NCBI GenBank assembly: GCA_025618425.1
Contig: CM046847.1
Span: forward strand, 14,609,468 to 14,673,467
From: Heliocidaris tuberculata
Taxonomy: Eukaryota; Echinodermata; Echinoidea; Camarodonta; Echinometridae
Length of the DNA stretch: 64,000 nt
Reading direction: 5' to 3'
Shown here: one piece after another, positions 48,341 through 61,420 of the stretch
How positions within the stretch are numbered: position 1 is the first letter of the stretch
Layout of the letters: each line of letters starts with the position of its first letter
The notes under the pieces: generated by a model
Database searches by the model: none
Told to the model about the DNA's origin: nothing
What the model saw: the letters and a program-made list of their open reading frames with translations, nothing else
Position numbers and translations under genes: made by a program

Positions 48341-49980
48341 AGCAATATTAAAACTCCCTCTATCATGAATGGCCTCTATACCTGCGCAACGTCATAGAAT
48401 GTAAAAAAAAAAAGAAGAGTTAGATTCGCTAAAAAGTAACTGAATTAAACTAGTGAAAATCTCCAGCACAATTTCCTCTATATATCATGAATGTATTATA
48501 ATGACCGGTGCAAGACATTTCAAATCGTGTGGAATGCCAGACGCTCCTAAATACCCCCCCCCCCCCGATTGAGTTAGGCAAGCTATATAGTAAAGCCCCG
48601 TGCAATCTAGTAGAAGTTATTCATAATAATTTTATGTAATCTATTACACTTGCAACCTCTTGAAATATCTTTGTTTGTATGAAAGAAACTAAGAGAAATA
48701 TAGAAATACTTGTTCTTTTTTTTTTTTTTTTTTTACTTAAAGATATGTATTAGTTTGACTGATTCGGAAAATGTTAATATTTTTTGGGCTAAAACATGAA
48801 GAAGAAAAAAAAATCACATTCGTCTTAAGTGGTCGTTTGTGCGTGCCAAACGTCACAAAATGCAACCCCCACCCCCCCCCAAAAAAAAAGAAATATATAT
48901 TATCTATATGGCTGAATCAGCCAGAGAAGTTCAAAGAGAACCAGGTGGTAAATGTTCAGTGTGACTCTGCGTATAAAAAAAGGTCACTGGCTCACATAAA
49001 GGCAGTGACGAGACCCTCCTATTATATGCACCCCAAAGCATGAAGGGTTGCCCGACGAGTTCTACATAATTCTACAAGTAAATGATTCCAAACCATTTCA
49101 AGTGGTATGTAATAGGAAAATAACGGAATGAGACCAAATGCAGATATTCAGCATATCTCCCTTTATCATGAATGGCCACTGCCAGATACTATGAGTGATG
49201 GGGGTGCCTGCTCAAAAGTGCCATGCCCCCTTTTAGAGTGAAACAATTATGTGATATATCTTTGATTTATCTATAAATCCCCCAAATATCACTAACAAAA
49301 ATTTTTTTTATACCCTTTGGTAAATGACAGGTACCATTATTTTTAAATAAAAGAGTCCCTTTTATATCCAGCACTTTGAAGTATTGTCCCGTTCTGTGTG
49401 GTCTTGTATCTTGTATCGTTTTATTTCCTTTTATGCTTTTGTTTTATTAAATGATGCTCTGATATTTATGTCAGGGAACCTGAATTACAAGCTTTGTTTT
49501 CCAAGGTTTCCTCCACAATACAGCTAGCATTAATTACTTACCACTTACAACATAAATTTCATTTTGTTTTAAAACTGAATTTCTTTGCCAGATTTCATTC
49601 TTAATGGTTTTTCTATACTCATGATTTTTTTTTGTAAACTGAAAATTTTTGTAAATTCATTTGCTGTTCTTGTGGAAATAAATGAAAGGAAATGAAAACG
49701 AAATGAAAGTTGGAATTTTATTGCCATAATTTATTTGTATATAATTGTATACCCGAAAGGGAAGAAGCACCCTTTTTAAAAGAAAACAGAAATCATAGGC
49801 TACCAAATTGATTCGTGGTATTGACGAAAATTAGGAATGAATATGGATTTCTTTCTTCTTTGACTTTCACTTGTCTTATGTTTTTACCGATACATTATGT
49901 CCTTTATTCACTACTAACTAAATGAACATGACGGACAAAGAGAGGGGACAAAATAAACATCCCCTCATTCTACCCTTCAT
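48341..49980. other. Intergenic, possible LINE tail near 49440-49710
   Basis: No supported gene. A C tract at about 48547 and another near 48870. 49440-49710 ends in AAATGAAAGGAAATGAAAACG, resembling a non-LTR element tail; low certainty. Confidence 0.4.
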
Positions 49981-50172
49981 AATGGTTCTGGCAATCAAAA
50001 GAAATCCCTTCACTGGTATTCTGTAAAAATAAGTAGAACAGGTGAATATGCATGTGACACCTGTTCAACATATTCATAGAGATCCTATATATAATAGTCT
50101 ATTATAGGATCTCTATGACATATTTTTACATAACAGCAGTGAAGGGATGTTCGTTTGACTACCAGAACCATT
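49981..50172. repeat. Hairpin element (AATGGTTCTGG ends)
   Basis: AATGGTTCTGGCAATCAAAA at the left is the imperfect inverse of the right end (TTTGACTACCAGAACCATT), with AAATCCCTTCACTG/CAGTGAAGGGAT inside. At the centre a strong stem, TCATAGAGATCCTATA against its inverse, spans about 50075-50119. Confidence 0.75.
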
Positions 50173-50422
50173 GCCTTCACTTTCTCTGAATTCATTTCTG
50201 TTTCTCTTTTTATCATTATTTCTCCGTTTTGCATCTCTCTTTAATCTGCCTATATTTCTATCATTTCATTACATCATTATAGTTTTTTTTTCTCTCTCTC
50301 TCTTATCTCACATTCATTTTCTTTTCTCTCTCTCTCTGTCCGTCTCTCTCTTTCAACCTCCCAACCTCTCCGCCTATTGTGTAATTTTCTGTGACTCTCT
50401 TCTCCTTCTCTGATCTACTCGC

Positions 50423-50560
50423 TAATACCACAGTCACACCGCCAAACCGACCCCACACCGACTCCAAACCGATCGATTCTTGGCCATTGGTGGCAATGTA
50501 ATTTTTTGTTCGGTCTGTTGTCGGTCTGACGTCGGTCTTGTTGGTGTGACGGTGGTATTA
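50423..50560. mobile_element. GACCGA-family MITE, best-preserved copy
   Basis: TAATACCACAGTCACACCG at the left and GGTGTGACGGTGGTATTA at the right are inverses. The interior has ACCGACC on the left and GGTCGGT-type words on the right. 138 bp. Confidence 0.75.
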
Positions 50561-51143
50561 GCCTAATTCACAAACGTCAATGAAAGGGTAACGGATATCA
50601 AAGAATATGTAGAATATAAGCATTATTAATCAAAGAAGTATGAGGGGGGAAAAACAACGAAACAAACACCATATCGTGCTAAAAGGATTTTCAAATTATG
50701 CTATGAAATACGTACAAATAATTAAAACACCCAAACACAAATAAATTTAATGAATTGATTTATATTAAGTTAAAACGTAACTTGTGACAAAACATCATCA
50801 CCAAAATGTTATAAATTGTGTAAACTTCAATAAGAGAACTATTGGAAAAGGACAAAGCAAATAATATGTATCATATTGTTTGTTGTTCTTGTTTCTTCTT
50901 TTGTTTACAAATGTGTCTGGTAGATCTTCTTAGCTATTTTACAAAAATCATGCCCCGTGCCACTATACATGTTTAGCTAATAAATATACATTATCTACTG
51001 CAGTCAGAGTATAACGATGCCTGCATCTCTAATAACACTATACAAACCCCGACCAGTCGGAGAAGAACTCTTATTACAACAATTAAACTAGTCTCGGTAA
51101 AAAAACAAACTCGAGACTGAAGATGGAATTAATACAACATGAT

Positions 51144-51263
51144 TCTGTTTCATAAAACTTGTCAATAATGGGCTACTTCAATAATTGCATTTGAATGACT
51201 GTGAGCAAATTAGTTACATAAAAGTGACATGTTACGGATATCAGTTTTATGAAACCAGGGCCC
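51144..51263. mobile_element. Short MITE (TCTGTTTCATAAAACTTGTC end)
   Basis: CTGTTTCATAAAACTTGTCA at the left and ATCAGTTTTATGAAACCAGG at the right are imperfect inverses. Same family as 45005-45146. Confidence 0.6.
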
Positions 51264-52199
51264 TCGTATTGATAATACCAAGGCATGATAATTTTGCCTA
51301 CTTGAGTCGTATCCAGTGTTTCTGAAATTTCATGCCCATTTCGAGAAAACTTTATGTTTGACGACGAATTTACCATCATTACTTTCAAAATATCTCAGAT
51401 ATGTAGCTTTACGAATAAGAGATACGACTTGATAAATCACAACACTACATAAATGAACGATTTTTAGAACTATTATAGCCAAAGTAAAAATTCACGATCA
51501 CCACAAATTTTCATCATGAGCAAATATAGACTGATGCAAATAAAACATAATTTCTTTTTAATGAAACTACATTATTCCAGAATTTAGATTATCGAGAATC
51601 TATAATTCTTTTATCATGTACTCTCCCTCTCTCAGATTTTATCATATATATTTATTATATTCTATACAAACTTATGACTCACAAATATTTACCTCTGTTT
51701 TTCATTACTATTATTATTCTCTCGTAATGATGCTATATAATAACAATAAACTTCTGATTTACTACCTAATTTGATTACAAATTGATCTCAAAGATTTGGT
51801 CACGTAGAGGAGCTAGAATTTTATTTACACATAAATGCAAGCGCATTGTAAAAAATCTAGTAATATCATACTTTTGTAGCAACATTTGTGTCTTATTTAC
51901 AAGCTAGTGTAGATAAAGTTAACTTAATGGCAGTCACATGGGTTCATTCAGAACTGGTAATGAATTAGATCATTGTAATCACTGCATTTTGTTTTTAAAA
52001 TCAAAAACTTTTTTTCACTTCTTATTTTCTATGAATTTGCATCAGTGCATGTACAATGTTTGATAAGAAATATTAAAACTCCTGTTACTACCACAATTTT
52101 GAAATGTCTCTTAATACGATTTAAATCTACCAGCATGCATCCTGTTATGACGAGGCTGTTATAAAAATGATGTAATCGGGGTTTTTTTTTCCTTCAAAA

Positions 52200-53264
52200 T
52201 CAGGCGTCTTTACCTGGTATTTTCTCGTCATCGATGTCTTGCCCGAGAAGACTCCTGACACTAAAACTCGACTTAAGGGTAGGTTTACTTTTGTTCTGAT
52301 CATACTGCTCTGCTGATGATAATCTTGGAAGACTAATCGCTTTGGAAGGATGCCGGAGAAGTATCTCCTTGGAAACAACAGAGGAGTTGGGGCCACTGAT
52401 GAAATACTCTTGCGGAAAATGTCTTTGTTGTTGACGAGTGGTGTAATTGTTGAACTTGCCATCGTCCTTGGGTTCGACTGTTACATGCTGGTCGACCATG
52501 AATCGCTTCACAGGTCTCGCAGTCGTCGACATGAGATGATCTTCGACGATAATAGAAGAGGTTGACGAGACGGGTGACGAAGGCATGGTTGATGATGGGC
52601 TATCAAGCGAATCTCCGCGTCGCTTTCTTTTTCGACGAAAATTTCCGTTGTCGAACATCTTCTCGCAGTTGGGATCTAGTGTCCAGTAGTGGCCCTTTCC
52701 CGGGTCATTGTCGGCGCGAGGTACTTTGATGAAGCAGTCGTTGAGAGAGAGATTGTGACGAATGGAATTCTGCCAGCCTGCCTTGCTCCGCTTGTAAAAG
52801 GGAAAGTTATCGGCCACATATCGGTAAATGCCGCTTAGAGTAATCTTGTGATCGGGGGAGCTCTGGATTGCCATCGCGATGAGGGCCGAGTAGGAGTACG
52901 GAGGTCGGACTAGCTTGTAGAAGTCGTGATGAGCGGCGAGACTGAGCCAGCTCAGGCCATCGACGGTAGCCGGGAAGTATGGGTGTGACGAGGCGAGATG
53001 AGAGAATGGATGCGTTAACCCGCAAGGAGGCAGAGTATGTGAAAAGTACCTCAGAGCTGAGAGGTTGCTATAAGCCAGATCGTTGGAAGTAAGATGGGAT
53101 GCCGGTATCTCTCCATTGGCAGTTGATGCGGCGGCTGCATTCCACCAAAGCGCCGACTGGTAGACCTGAGACGGGTACTCCAGGCGAGCGACAGGGCTGA
53201 GATGGCTGACTGCTGAGGGTGCCGACTGGAAGCTGCCCGAATGATAAACACTGTCTTCCTGCAT
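52200..53264 (-). CDS. FoxI forkhead transcription factor
   Basis: A 354-aa single-exon nuclear DNA-binding protein. The forkhead domain spans about residues 118-216: [15 protein letters not shown], then [20 protein letters not shown] (recognition helix, with the conserved N, R and H DNA contacts), [31 protein letters not shown] and [12 protein letters not shown], the last being typical of the FoxI class and doubling as a nuclear localisation signal. The N-terminal 117 residues are Ser/Ala/His/Tyr-rich; the C terminus is Ser-rich and holds SFSVRSLLG (333-341), an eh1-like Groucho-binding motif (inferred). FoxI genes act in ectoderm and ion-transporting cell specification in vertebrates; the role here is inferred. 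No intron interrupts the frame. Neighbouring genes are unrelated. Confidence 0.92.
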   Translation of the reverse strand: MQEDSVYHSGSFQSAPSAVSHLSPVARLEYPSQVYQSALWWNAAAASTANGEIPASHLTSNDLAYSNLSALRYFSHTLPPCGLTHPFSHLASSHPYFPATVDGLSWLSLAAHHDFYKLVRPPYSYSALIAMAIQSSPDHKITLSGIYRYVADNFPFYKRSKAGWQNSIRHNLSLNDCFIKVPRADNDPGKGHYWTLDPNCEKMFDNGNFRRKRKRRGDSLDSPSSTMPSSPVSSTSSIIVEDHLMSTTARPVKRFMVDQHVTVEPKDDGKFNNYTTRQQQRHFPQEYFISGPNSSVVSKEILLRHPSKAISLPRLSSAEQYDQNKSKPTLKSSFSVRSLLGQDIDDEKIPGKDA

Positions 53265-55986
53265 TTTCAGTTCAATTCGGCTTCAGAAATATTTCAAATA
53301 TTAAACGAATCAATTTTTTTTTTCGAATTCAAGAAGAGCAAGAATCACAATCATAAATATGTCCCGTTCATATATGTTTCGTTCTCGTTTGCTATTGCAG
53401 ATTAAACATTTCCAGATGATCTAGTGAAATAAACGATCAACTAAAAAATGACTTTATCAAAACTAACCAAGTCATTTGTCCTGCAGAATCAATGTGACAC
53501 ACATCCTCCTGTATCAGGATCAAATATGAAATGAGTGGTAGAAGTTCCAGGGGCCGAAAATGAGAGGAACCATCCACCATCCCGCGTGTGACAAAACAAT
53601 ATCATAAAACTACCAACTAGCCACTCACAGCCCCCAAGATAACTTTACGATTAGATGACGTAAATCCAATCTCTATACCCACAAAAAAGAGGCATGCTCA
53701 ATAATTTGATAACAAGCTGTCCCCGGTCTTGAATTGATGTTTTATTTGTCTTGTAAGCAAAGCACCAAGAAGGCAGACAACTTTATACCGCCTCTGACTT
53801 CTCTGTTTGTATAACTGTGTTTTTGTTGCTAGCTTCAACAAGGTAAACACGAAATCCGACCGGAAAATGTATCATGTCGGCTACCATACGCACACTCAAG
53901 CTCCTGGTCCTTGCTTTCCACAAAACAGTGGCCAATTTTCTTCCTCCTATTACCTATTTAAGAAAGGAGTTTGTGAAAGTTAGAAGCCCTTTTTGATCGG
54001 CCTCGGTCACTCATGAGTGGTCTCTGGCGTTCGATTTCCAAATGACCATTAGCGACCCTGAATTTGAACCCAGAGGTCGTCATACCCTTTGTTGTAAATC
54101 AAACAAGTTTTGTCTCTGTATTGAAAGTAATAGGTGGAGTGAAATGAAATATTGTATGTCAAGAACCGCTGGTATAGATTAGAGATTTAAATAACTCTTG
54201 GTTAAGACAACAAAAGCTGATCGTATTGATAGGCCTTTGTCTTGTTACTAACATTTTTCGGTCTCTCTTTGGGATATAGATTAATCATAAGAAGGAACAA
54301 ATTTTGCACGACTTACCATCAAATCTGTCACTAAAGTCTTAAATTGAGGGTGTAACGGTGTATACTGCCCCCTTTTCATTTGGGATCTGGTAAGGTCAAA
54401 GAGGGAAAATGGGATCGATGCATATGGCCCCCCCCCCCCCCCATTATGATTTTCACTCATCGAAGAAATTGGGGGACGGAAGCATTTTGTTTTTCCAAAG
54501 GCGACCCTTTCGACCCCCTCGCGATCCTTCTACCTTTACACATCCCCCATCGCCGCGATCATTCCTTAAAGCAATGGCAGGCAGTAAGGTCGTACTGAAA
54601 GTGCACCCTCCTACTCCATCAGAACTTCACTATCCCGTCACAACAGAAATATCAATTTCATACAAACTGCGGAAGTAACAAAACTTTTACAAGCATGTAT
54701 AAGAGGAAGGCTAATCATGGACCCTATCAAAATTTGATGAATCGCCCAACATATAGCGAAAATGGATGGAGAATTGAAAAATAAGCGATCCGAAGAGAAG
54801 AAGAAAATAAAAAAAGATCTCAAGGGATTGTCCTTGAAAAGGATAAGAATATGAATTAAAGAGCAAACCTCCTTCAGTTTTATGATCCCGCGGCATCCTT
54901 TGTAGTTCTTTCTGATTAGAGACCGTGCATATGATTGTATGGGTTGCACAGTAACAATGCAGGTGCAAGTTGATGTTGGCGTGAACCCATAACATGGTTT
55001 TACGAGTGTTGGTTCGCTGCCACAATTCGTATCCCGTCGATTTTTACGACGAATTTGTTTCGGGTATAAACAAGACGACTGTTAGATTTTTACGCGGTCG
55101 CAACAGCCTTTTTATCGACTAGCATGCGTGTATTACTTAATACGATGTATGTTACATTATATTTGTATCCAGTCGGTTTTATTGCTTTTCTCAAGCAGGA
55201 TTGAGGTATTAATTTCAGATTTCAAGAGTGCAGTTCACCTTCAGATATGTTCTTTCACCCCCCCCCCCCCCCCCTAATAGCGTATGGATCCAGCTTTCAT
55301 GTTTGCGGGGCAGCCGAAATCACCGAATGTGACAATAATATTACTAAACTTTATTATAATTACCTTTATTAAATCAATAAAGGTACTATTTTGCTGACGG
55401 AATGTTAAGTTTGCCGACAAAATCTTAAAATATCCATGGGGGATGCTCCCCTCCCCTGCCTTCTTCTTTGTTCTTTTCAGAAAAGAAGTAACAAAAACAA
55501 TAATTTGTGTTGGTAATTCTAACCTCACTTTTTTTCTGATTTATAAATTCAAAGTTTGAATTAACTGCTTTTTAAAATATTGTGATGATTCTTTTTTTTT
55601 TTTTTTTCGATCCCTAATAACAGGATAGACCCATTAAGCAATATTTTCATGCACGATTGGTGAGCTATTTTTCTCTCTAATCAAAAGATGAAAGCGGTCA
55701 GAATGCTTTCTTATAACGATCGTTGGTGTAACCAGCTTACTTTAGCTGATGTATCCCCCCCCCCCCCTCCCCCGTAACCCCGATATGCAGGAACAGAAAA
55801 ACAATCAATACAACCTGCAATGGGTAAGCAGCACGAAGACGTCAGGCTTGTCAGATATTCATGTATTACGCCCTCCCCCTCCCCCTACCTTGTTACTGAT
55901 GACTTCCCTTATTACTGACGGGCTTAAAGGGGCACAACTGCCCCCAAACCCAATCTGGCATTCCTTATAAGTACACAAGAATTTTT

Positions 55987-56018
<32 letters not shown>

Positions 56019-57058
56019 ATCTTTCTTTTATTTATTTATTATTTTTAGGTTGCCAGAAATCTTTGGGAATCGTGCCCCTTCTTCTAGAGAATCCTGGCTC
56101 CACCCCTGACCCTATACTCCTTTCTACTCCGTGACTGTCTTGATCTATAATATACTTCTAATATCCTTCATGTTGACTATCCGCATACATATATTTTTTA
56201 AAAGCAAAATGTCAACTGAAACTTAACCCCTGTTATGAAAAAAAAGTAAAAGATTAATGAGAACTACATAAACATCGCAATTAGGCGGCAAAATCCAATA
56301 AAATATGTCTTCCTTCATTGGCCTAATATACCGAATAATGGACTCAATCATGTCACACGTAATGTCGGCAAACATCAAGAGCTGGAGCTTTATTTGATGA
56401 ACAAATGGACGCGAGAAAAGTTGAAGCTTCCTTTGATTAAAACTGCAAGAAAATTATTGGATACACACAATCATAAACCATGTATGGGCGACCCTTGTGA
56501 CGTTGCGTTCCAAAAGTGCATTGTCAGTCTGAAAGCAAATTGAAAGGTTATGATCAAGTCATTCATCATAATCTCCTAAATTTGGATAATTTGTCATTTT
56601 CATAAAGACCTCTGCAAAGTAAGAACGACAAGACGAAATTTGTATTTAATCTAACAATTACCACACCAAATGGTGGTCGAAGACGACTGTATAATGCTGG
56701 CTAGAAAAAATATATATATCGGCGCTCACTGCAATGTATATGCGATTGAAAGAATTACTCATCCCATTGTGGGGTTTTTTTTCCTGTCATTCTTTTCTTT
56801 TCTTTTCTTATAGTTCTTTATTTGTCATCGGTTAAAAATGCCTGTGTTGTTTCACTTCCTCTTGTCATCCGCTAAAAATTTATTTGTTAGTTTTTTGTGT
56901 CTAGATGAATTTTTGAGAAAAAGCGAATGTGGTTTTTATGATTTTCTTACTAATTAAGCTGGGTTAAGATCGGGGTCTAAGCCTTAACAACAAGTAAATA
57001 ATACATCAGAGAGACCGCTGTGTTGACTTCCGAATGATAGGCGGTATAATGACTACTG

Positions 57059-57059
<1 letters not shown>
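53265..57059. other. FoxI upstream region and intergenic DNA
   Basis: Would include the FoxI promoter, but I see no convincing TATA box. Holds C tracts (about 54428-54442, 55257-55274, 55757-55767), a short (TTTC)n near 55990-56020, and no supported gene. Confidence 0.45.
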
Positions 57060-57093
<34 letters not shown>

Positions 57094-57260
57094 CCTGTCG
57101 CTCTCTCTCTCTCTCTATCCATCTGTCTCTTTCCACATCTCATTCCCGTCTCTCGCTTTCTCTCTTTCTTTCTCTCTCTCTATCAATCTGTCTCCTCTCT
57201 ATCAATCTGTCTCTCTCCCACCCCCCCCCTCTCTCTCTCTCTCCTTTCCTCCCCCTCTCT
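57060..57260. repeat. CT-rich microsatellite
   Basis: Interrupted (CT)n and CTCTCTATCAATCTGTCTC repeats. Confidence 0.85.
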
Positions 57261-57734
57261 CCACTTCAGTTATCTTCCTATTCACCTTTATCTCTCCGCT
57301 TCTTTCCTCTTATAAATCACATTATTTTGTTTATGCATCATTATGTGTTAGCTTTCATAAATTATTTGTAAAAATCCTTTGTGAATATTTTGTTACGTCT
57401 TTACAAACTGTCCCTTTTTCAGCCTGTGCTGCTGGTTAGGTGTGTATACCAATAAATGTAGATAATAATAGATGAAAAACATTTCTACTCAAAGGATCAG
57501 GTATCCGTACTCTCTAATGATAACTTGTACTCTTTTATTCTTTATCCCTAAGTTTGCTAGGGTGTGTAACTTTATAAGATCATTGAGCATGTGCGTGTGT
57601 GGTGGTTTTCCTTTTTTATTTTTAAATGTGTAATTTCATTCTAATTATTGGTTACATGGTTACATGTCGTTTTCGGAAGATTCATAATGAATGATTTGTT
57701 AAACTCTATCAAGGATAATTTATGTTTGTACTTT

Positions 57735-58065
57735 ATTATTATCATTGTAATTATTATTATTATTATCATTATAATTATTATTATTATTATCATTATTATT
57801 GTTATTATCATTATTACTATTGTTGTAATTATTATTATTGTTATTATTATTATCATTTCAATTGTTATTATTATTTTCATTTTTATTATTATTATTATCA
57901 TTATTATTATCATTATAATTATAATTTTTTTAATTATTATTGTTATCATTATTAGTAACATTATAATTATTATTATTATTATTATCATTATAATTATTAT
58001 TATTATTATTATTACTATATTGTAATTATTATTATTATTATTGTCATTATTATTATTATTATTAT

Positions 58066-58109
<44 letters not shown>

Positions 58110-58165
58110 TCATTTTTATTGTTATTATTATTATTATTATCATTATTATAATTCCGATGGTTAGT
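57735..58165. repeat. (ATT)n/(AGT)n microsatellite
   Basis: About 430 bp of ATT with ATC, GTT and AAT variants and an (AGT)n block at about 58066-58110. The long Ile-rich frames through it are artefacts. Confidence 0.95.
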
Positions 58166-58312
58166 TGATCCGAAGGTTTATTAATCCGAATGTTCCTCAT
58201 TTCCAAGGTTCGTAATGCCGTAGGTTCGTTATTCTGAAAATGAAAGGGGACTATTATACCAAAAATGATATAGAATCTACTTATTTTCGGAATCACGAAC
58301 CTTATAAAAATC
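58166..58312. repeat. Degenerate CCGAAGGTTYRTTAATCCGAA repeat
   Basis: Short variants follow one another: TCCGATGGTTAGTTGATCCG, AAGGTTTATTAATCCGAATG, AGGTTCGTAATGCCGTAGG, TTCGTTATTCTGAAAATG, then the inverse TCGGAATCACGAACCTTAT. About 20-bp units, both orientations. Confidence 0.55.
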
Positions 58313-58374
58313 TAATCTTATGAAAACGAATACCCCTCCCCCCCCCCCCCCCCCAATTATTGAGGCCTCGGGAC

Positions 58375-58470
58375 CATCCGAAAGACCCTACTCGGATTCG
58401 AACCCAGGTCGTTGTATAAACAAGAAGACGAGAGAACTGACCACTAGACCAACTCGCATCTCACGGCTTA
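58375..58470 (-). mobile_element. tRNA-like SINE head
   Basis: The minus strand has GCGAGTTGGTCTAGTGGTCA (A-box) and GGGTTCGAATCC (B-box) with tRNA-like spacing. Acceptor pairing is poor. Likely a SINE fragment. Confidence 0.55.
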
Positions 58471-59222
58471 AAACTGAATTGGGTATGGTTTGGGGTTTCC
58501 ATGACGAAACTCCAACAATAATCGAATCGCGTTGTCTCATATTGATCAATCATGATCGCTTGACGTCAGAGACACATTCTATTAAATCTCCTCTTAAAAA
58601 TAACATTCCTGAAGAGATTTTGATTTGTCTATTTCCAAGGCTGCCCGATAACGCTGCGTAGCTACCAGCCATTTAATGGATGGTGTGCAAATTCTGATAC
58701 CGATCGTTTAACCCAAAATAAGATCCCGAGTTGACATAGGAGCCTGTCGAGGTTACGATCACTTCATTGTGACTTTTTAACTGTTCCAACTAGGATAAAA
58801 ACTTTATTTGTTGCAATGTTGCATGAATCAGCTCAGTTTCTAGCCAACATAGCAGATAATGCGTGGGATTTTAATGTCGGTTTGTCTATTTGCATAATTA
58901 TGCGCAGGGGCGTGGAAGAGGGGAGGGGTATATTGCTATACCCCGGGTCTGTCAGCCAATCTACAATGAGGAACTTTTTTTTTTAATCTCTCTCTCTCTC
59001 TCTCTTTCTCTCTCCCTCTCTCTTTCTCTCTCCCTCTCTCTTTCTTTTACTCTTATTCAAGTCATATTTGATTCTTGTTGGCAAAATTTAATTCAGGACA
59101 TCCTTTGTCGTAAATTTTCGTCATTTTGAAGGAAGTTTTGGGGTGGGTTGTTTTCTATATCTTTTTGTTTTATTTTGTCTTTTGTTTTTTGCATGTTATT
59201 ATTCCGCTTGTGATCGGATACT

Positions 59223-59495
59223 CCCCCCCCCCCCCAAAAAAAAAAAAAGAAGAAGAAGAAGAAGAGAAGAAGAAGAAGAAGAAGAAGAAGAAGAAGAAGA
59301 AGAAGAAGAAGAAGAAGAAGAAGAAGAAGAAGAAGAAGAAGAAGAAGAAGAAGAAGAAGAAGAAGAAGAAGAAGAAGAAGAAGAAGAAGAAGAAGAAGAA
59401 GAAGAAGAAGAAGAAGAAGAAGAAGAAGAAGAAGAAGAAGAAGAAGAAGAAGAAGAAGAAGAAGAAGAAGAAGAAGAAGAAGAAGAAGAAGAAGA
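59223..59495. repeat. C tract, A tract and ~82-unit (GAA)n repeat
   Basis: A 13-base C run and a 13-base A run precede an almost pure (AAG)n of about 247 bp with one interruption near 59263. The Lys- and Glu-only frames are artefacts. Confidence 0.97.
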
Positions 59496-60465
59496 CGTTC
59501 TACATGCAGGTGATCCTTCGTATGTACTCCTTTACGTTAACCTCTACCTCTACTAAACCCAGAGCATTCCCAAAATTGTCATCCAATACTAAGCTAACAC
59601 AGTTTGACCCCTTTACTCCTTAAACTTACGAGGACCATCCACGTCATTTGTTTGTTGTTGTTTTTTTATTTTTTGTTTTGTTTTGTTTCTTTTTTATTTA
59701 GATTTTATCTTATTTCACTTTCATTTTTCAAAGTAACAATTATTATGCAGTTACCAATTTCAAAATAATTGACAACGAAACTCAGTGCCGAAACATTTTC
59801 AATCATTGAACGCAAAATAAAGAGCATTAACATTTGAGTTGTAAGAAAAGAAAATAATAACAACTGTGAAGACTACATTGAAGTAATATATAATATGAAT
59901 ATGATAATGAAAACAGAGACCAGCAAAGAAGCAGAGCTTGTAGAAGCGCTGGTCCCTGGTTGTCACGCTACCACATGCCCGTCGGCTTTAGCACCCCCCC
60001 CCCCCCATTTCCCTTTAAAAGATCCCCAGCCGGGACCCCCATTTAGCCCATGGACCAAACTGTGTCAAGAGGAAGTGATAAGTTGTGCATTACAAAATAC
60101 GATAAAATTGACATAACATTTTCTGACCCCCAAAAGTAAGGTCATTTTCCTCAAAAAATGCCATGGATCAATGTTTTGAGCAAAACCCAAAGGGTGCAAA
60201 TTGCCCAAACATGGGGGGGGGGGGTAATTTCCTTAGTAAGTAAACAAACCCCAAGCTTTTGAAATGTTTATTCTTTCATAGCTCAAATGTGTTTCATCTA
60301 GTTTGGTTTAAACTGATTACTTGCGATTTTCAGGTACAATCTTCGTGTTATAAGATCAAAATGTCTGTAGCCAGGCATTCTCTAGTCAAATTGTATTGCT
60401 TTTTTTTCTTCAAAAGTAACATTGAGCTTGAAGGTCTTCATTTCCTAATTTCTTCTCCTTGCTAA

Positions 60466-60497
<32 letters not shown>

Positions 60498-61169
60498 GTC
60501 CCTTTTCTGCCCCACCCCCCCCCCCCCCCCATATTTACGTCTTGCTTATTTCTCTCATCCAAATATTGAATGTAAAAAGATACGAACCTGAGAGATTTTC
60601 GACAATTTTAGCAAACAGCATTAAGCGTATTAAGTGCACGATGATGTATACACCGGACGCTAGGAATCAGTGATATTTGTAATCGCAAATTCTATTTGCT
60701 GATTACTGGCTAATTGTTTCTGTTTCCCCAGTTGTCATAAACACGTCTGAGATACATCCGATTATTTTAATCTGTTCCCGTGCCCTACCCCTAAGAAAAA
60801 AAAAAGGATTTATCAGAATTGTTTACATAATGTGTGCATCGCATCTTATGAACTGTATTAAGATGTCGAATATTAATTATGACGGTGGAGTCACAATGAT
60901 TTTTTTTATTCGAGTTGTGTAGAAAAACCCTTCATTTGTACTTCTTTTCCACACCCTTTCTTTTCTTTTCTTTTCTGACGTTTGGCCCTCTCTTTGTCAT
61001 CCTTTTTCAGTCTTTCGACCTCCTTCCTAGGAGAAGGGTCGTCCATGCCGGAACCATGGATACGACGACGATGCGATGGAGATTGCTAGATCTGATTTGC
61101 AACGTTTTTAGTGCACTTTACATTTTTCCAAGTCAAGGAAGTCCATGCCCTAATGGGGTAACCAGTAAC
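59496..61169. other. Intergenic, no supported gene
   Basis: C tracts near 59994-60006 and 60515-60530, a G tract near 60213, a (CT)n at about 60466-60492. A frame at 61055-61150 could encode a short hydrophobic leader but has no supporting exon. Confidence 0.45.
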
Positions 61170-61420
61170 CTCGCTAGTCATAAGGACTGCTATTCATAAG
61201 GACCGCTACCCATAACGCGTGACTAAATGAATAGCTGTTTTGTACGAATAGCGGTCCTTCTTAACAGCGAGCAAACCATAGACAAAATTCCTCGCTATTT
61301 ATAAGGACATCCATTCATAAGGACCACTATTCATAACTACTCATAAGGACCGCTATTCATAGCGCGTGTTAAATGAATAGCGGTTTGCTATGAATAGCGG
61401 TTCTTATGAACAGCGAGCGG
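61170..61420. repeat. Palindromic cluster of AAGGACCGCTATTCATA
   Basis: About ten variants of CATAAGGACCGCTATTCATA occur in both orientations. The cluster begins CTCGCTAGTCATAAGGAC and ends with the inverse, GGTTCTTATGAACAGCGAG. An internal pair (AACAGCGAGC near 61264, CCTCGCTATTTATAAGGAC near 61291) suggests two adjacent units of about 100-130 bp. Confidence 0.75.

Noticed and set aside
57641..58025. Ile-rich frames resembling membrane proteins
   Set aside because: Translation of ATT-type microsatellite, no conserved features.
59126..59623. Long Lys-only and Glu-only open frames
   Set aside because: Pure translation of a (GAA)n microsatellite.
61055..61150. Short hydrophobic leader-like frame (MRWRLLDLICNVFSALYIF)
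   Set aside because: A possible signal-peptide exon with a GT downstream, but no partner exon or family match.
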